A stretch of 64,000 nt of DNA from Stratiolaelaps scimitus (lineage: Eukaryota; Arthropoda; Arachnida; Mesostigmata; Laelapidae): NCBI GenBank assembly GCA_019614645.1, contig JABWDB010000005.1:5550001-5614000 (forward strand), in the 5' to 3' direction. The notes beneath the pieces were generated by a model. The model saw only the letters and a program-made list of their open reading frames with translations. It made no database searches and was not told the origin of the DNA. The position numbers and the translations under genes were made by a program. This document shows positions 63,231-64,000 of the stretch, in pieces. The stretch's first letter is position 1. The number at the start of each line of letters is the position of its first letter.

Positions 63231-64000
63231 GCCCACGGTGACTGGGTGAATGGTCGGCTCGGACCTCCAAAGGAACGAGCGGACCACTGAACAAAATCCG
63301 AAGTCACAGCATCCTGTGGGCGTGAGCGCGAATGGGTGATGCTGAAGCTGCTGGTAGCCCAGTACGCGCTTCCTGCTGATCGCCACTAGGCAATAGGGGG
63401 TTTCTGCTGGGCGAAGATCTTGTCAGAGCCAGCCACAATGCATGCCAACGATGTTGAGTTTGCGAGTCTCCCAAACAAATAAGCTCTGGGTGGACTAGTT
63501 AACGTTGGCGACGAATACAACGCTCTGCGCTTCAACTTGAGCAAAAATAGAGTAGAATTCGATGAAATACGAATCTCTATTTCTGTTCGGTGGAGGAAGA
63601 GGTGTTGGTGTAATTTTTCGCGCTATGAAAGCAAACTCAATTGTTGAGTACTGTGGGTAAATATTTATAAATATGACCGACACTGTCGAGTTGGTCAGTT
63701 AAATATAGTTCATAGAGTCGTTTCCTGAGAGGGATTAAATAAATCGAAGATAAACCAAGTAGGATCATCTCTCTTCGAGAGACGAACATACCACTAGTCA
63801 TGTGGATGCCAAGGTTACCTATGCGGAACAAGGCAGGATCGGCCAAGTGACGGCCTAATTAAAAAATAGGTAGATATTAGATGCAGATTGAAAGTCGTTT
63901 TGAAATGAAATTTCATGAGTCTATCCTGAAATTGGTTGCCCTATTTCTCTCTCTCAATTCCGATTTTTCTCTCGCTCTATAGAGCACGGTAAGGTTTCTT
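63231..64000. other. Right flank, no supported feature
   Basis: Composition drops back to AT-richer sequence after 63.3 kb. A 69-codon open stretch on the minus strand (63637-63846) lacks splice or homology support. Confidence 0.4.

Noticed and set aside
63637..63846. 69-codon minus-strand open frame near the right edge
   Set aside because: Opens at TTG, has no splice support and no recognisable motif.
1..64000. Bacterial or viral operon
   Set aside because: No dense same-strand gene series, no ribosome binding sites and no recognisable microbial or viral proteins. Introns and microsatellites point to a eukaryote.

Overview
This window looks like a piece of a eukaryotic nuclear genome, most probably an arthropod. 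There is no run of adjacent open frames with ribosome binding sites. The recognisable coding pieces are short, bounded by good splice signals (several GTAAGT-type donors), and separated by long non-coding DNA full of microsatellites: (TA)n, (TC)n, (TG)n, CAG/CTG, CAA/TTG and AAT. A mesostigmatan mite or tick is possible from the overall texture, but that is a guess. I found no rRNA, complete tRNA, CRISPR array or transposon with identifiable coding genes.

The main content is one protein-coding gene on the minus strand, running from right to left. Its best exons are 56867-57291 and 8072-8314. The first encodes a protein stretch with two asparagine runs; the second is rich in Gly, Ser, Pro and His. 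Both end in GTAAGT donors, and they join in phase (0/0) across about 48.6 kb of intron. A short exon at 58030-58102 fits upstream: its phase-1 end matches the phase-1 start of the 57.3 kb exon, across a 738 bp intron. Candidate downstream exons lie at 7248-7329, 6744-6860 and 1206-1271. The first two have incompatible phases in series, so they are alternatives or one is wrong. The composition suggests the flexible N-terminal part of a developmental or transcriptional regulator, but no named domain is visible and I assign no gene name. The start lies to the right of 58.1 kb or outside the window, and the 3' end lies outside the left edge.

Layout: 1-8314 holds the downstream exon cluster and its introns. 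8315-56866 is the giant intron, or intergenic DNA if the exon linkage is wrong, with most of the microsatellites, a possible SINE-like element ending in a (TA)n tail near 11.93-12.09 kb, several hairpins, guanine-run blocks, and a few weak splice-flanked open stretches. 57.3-58.1 kb holds the two upstream exons. About 60.48-63.23 kb is conspicuously GC- and CpG-rich and could be a promoter or first-exon region. The remaining right flank has no supported feature.

Coordinates of exons come from manual reading of splice consensus and phase. No homology search was possible, so confidence reflects internal consistency only.
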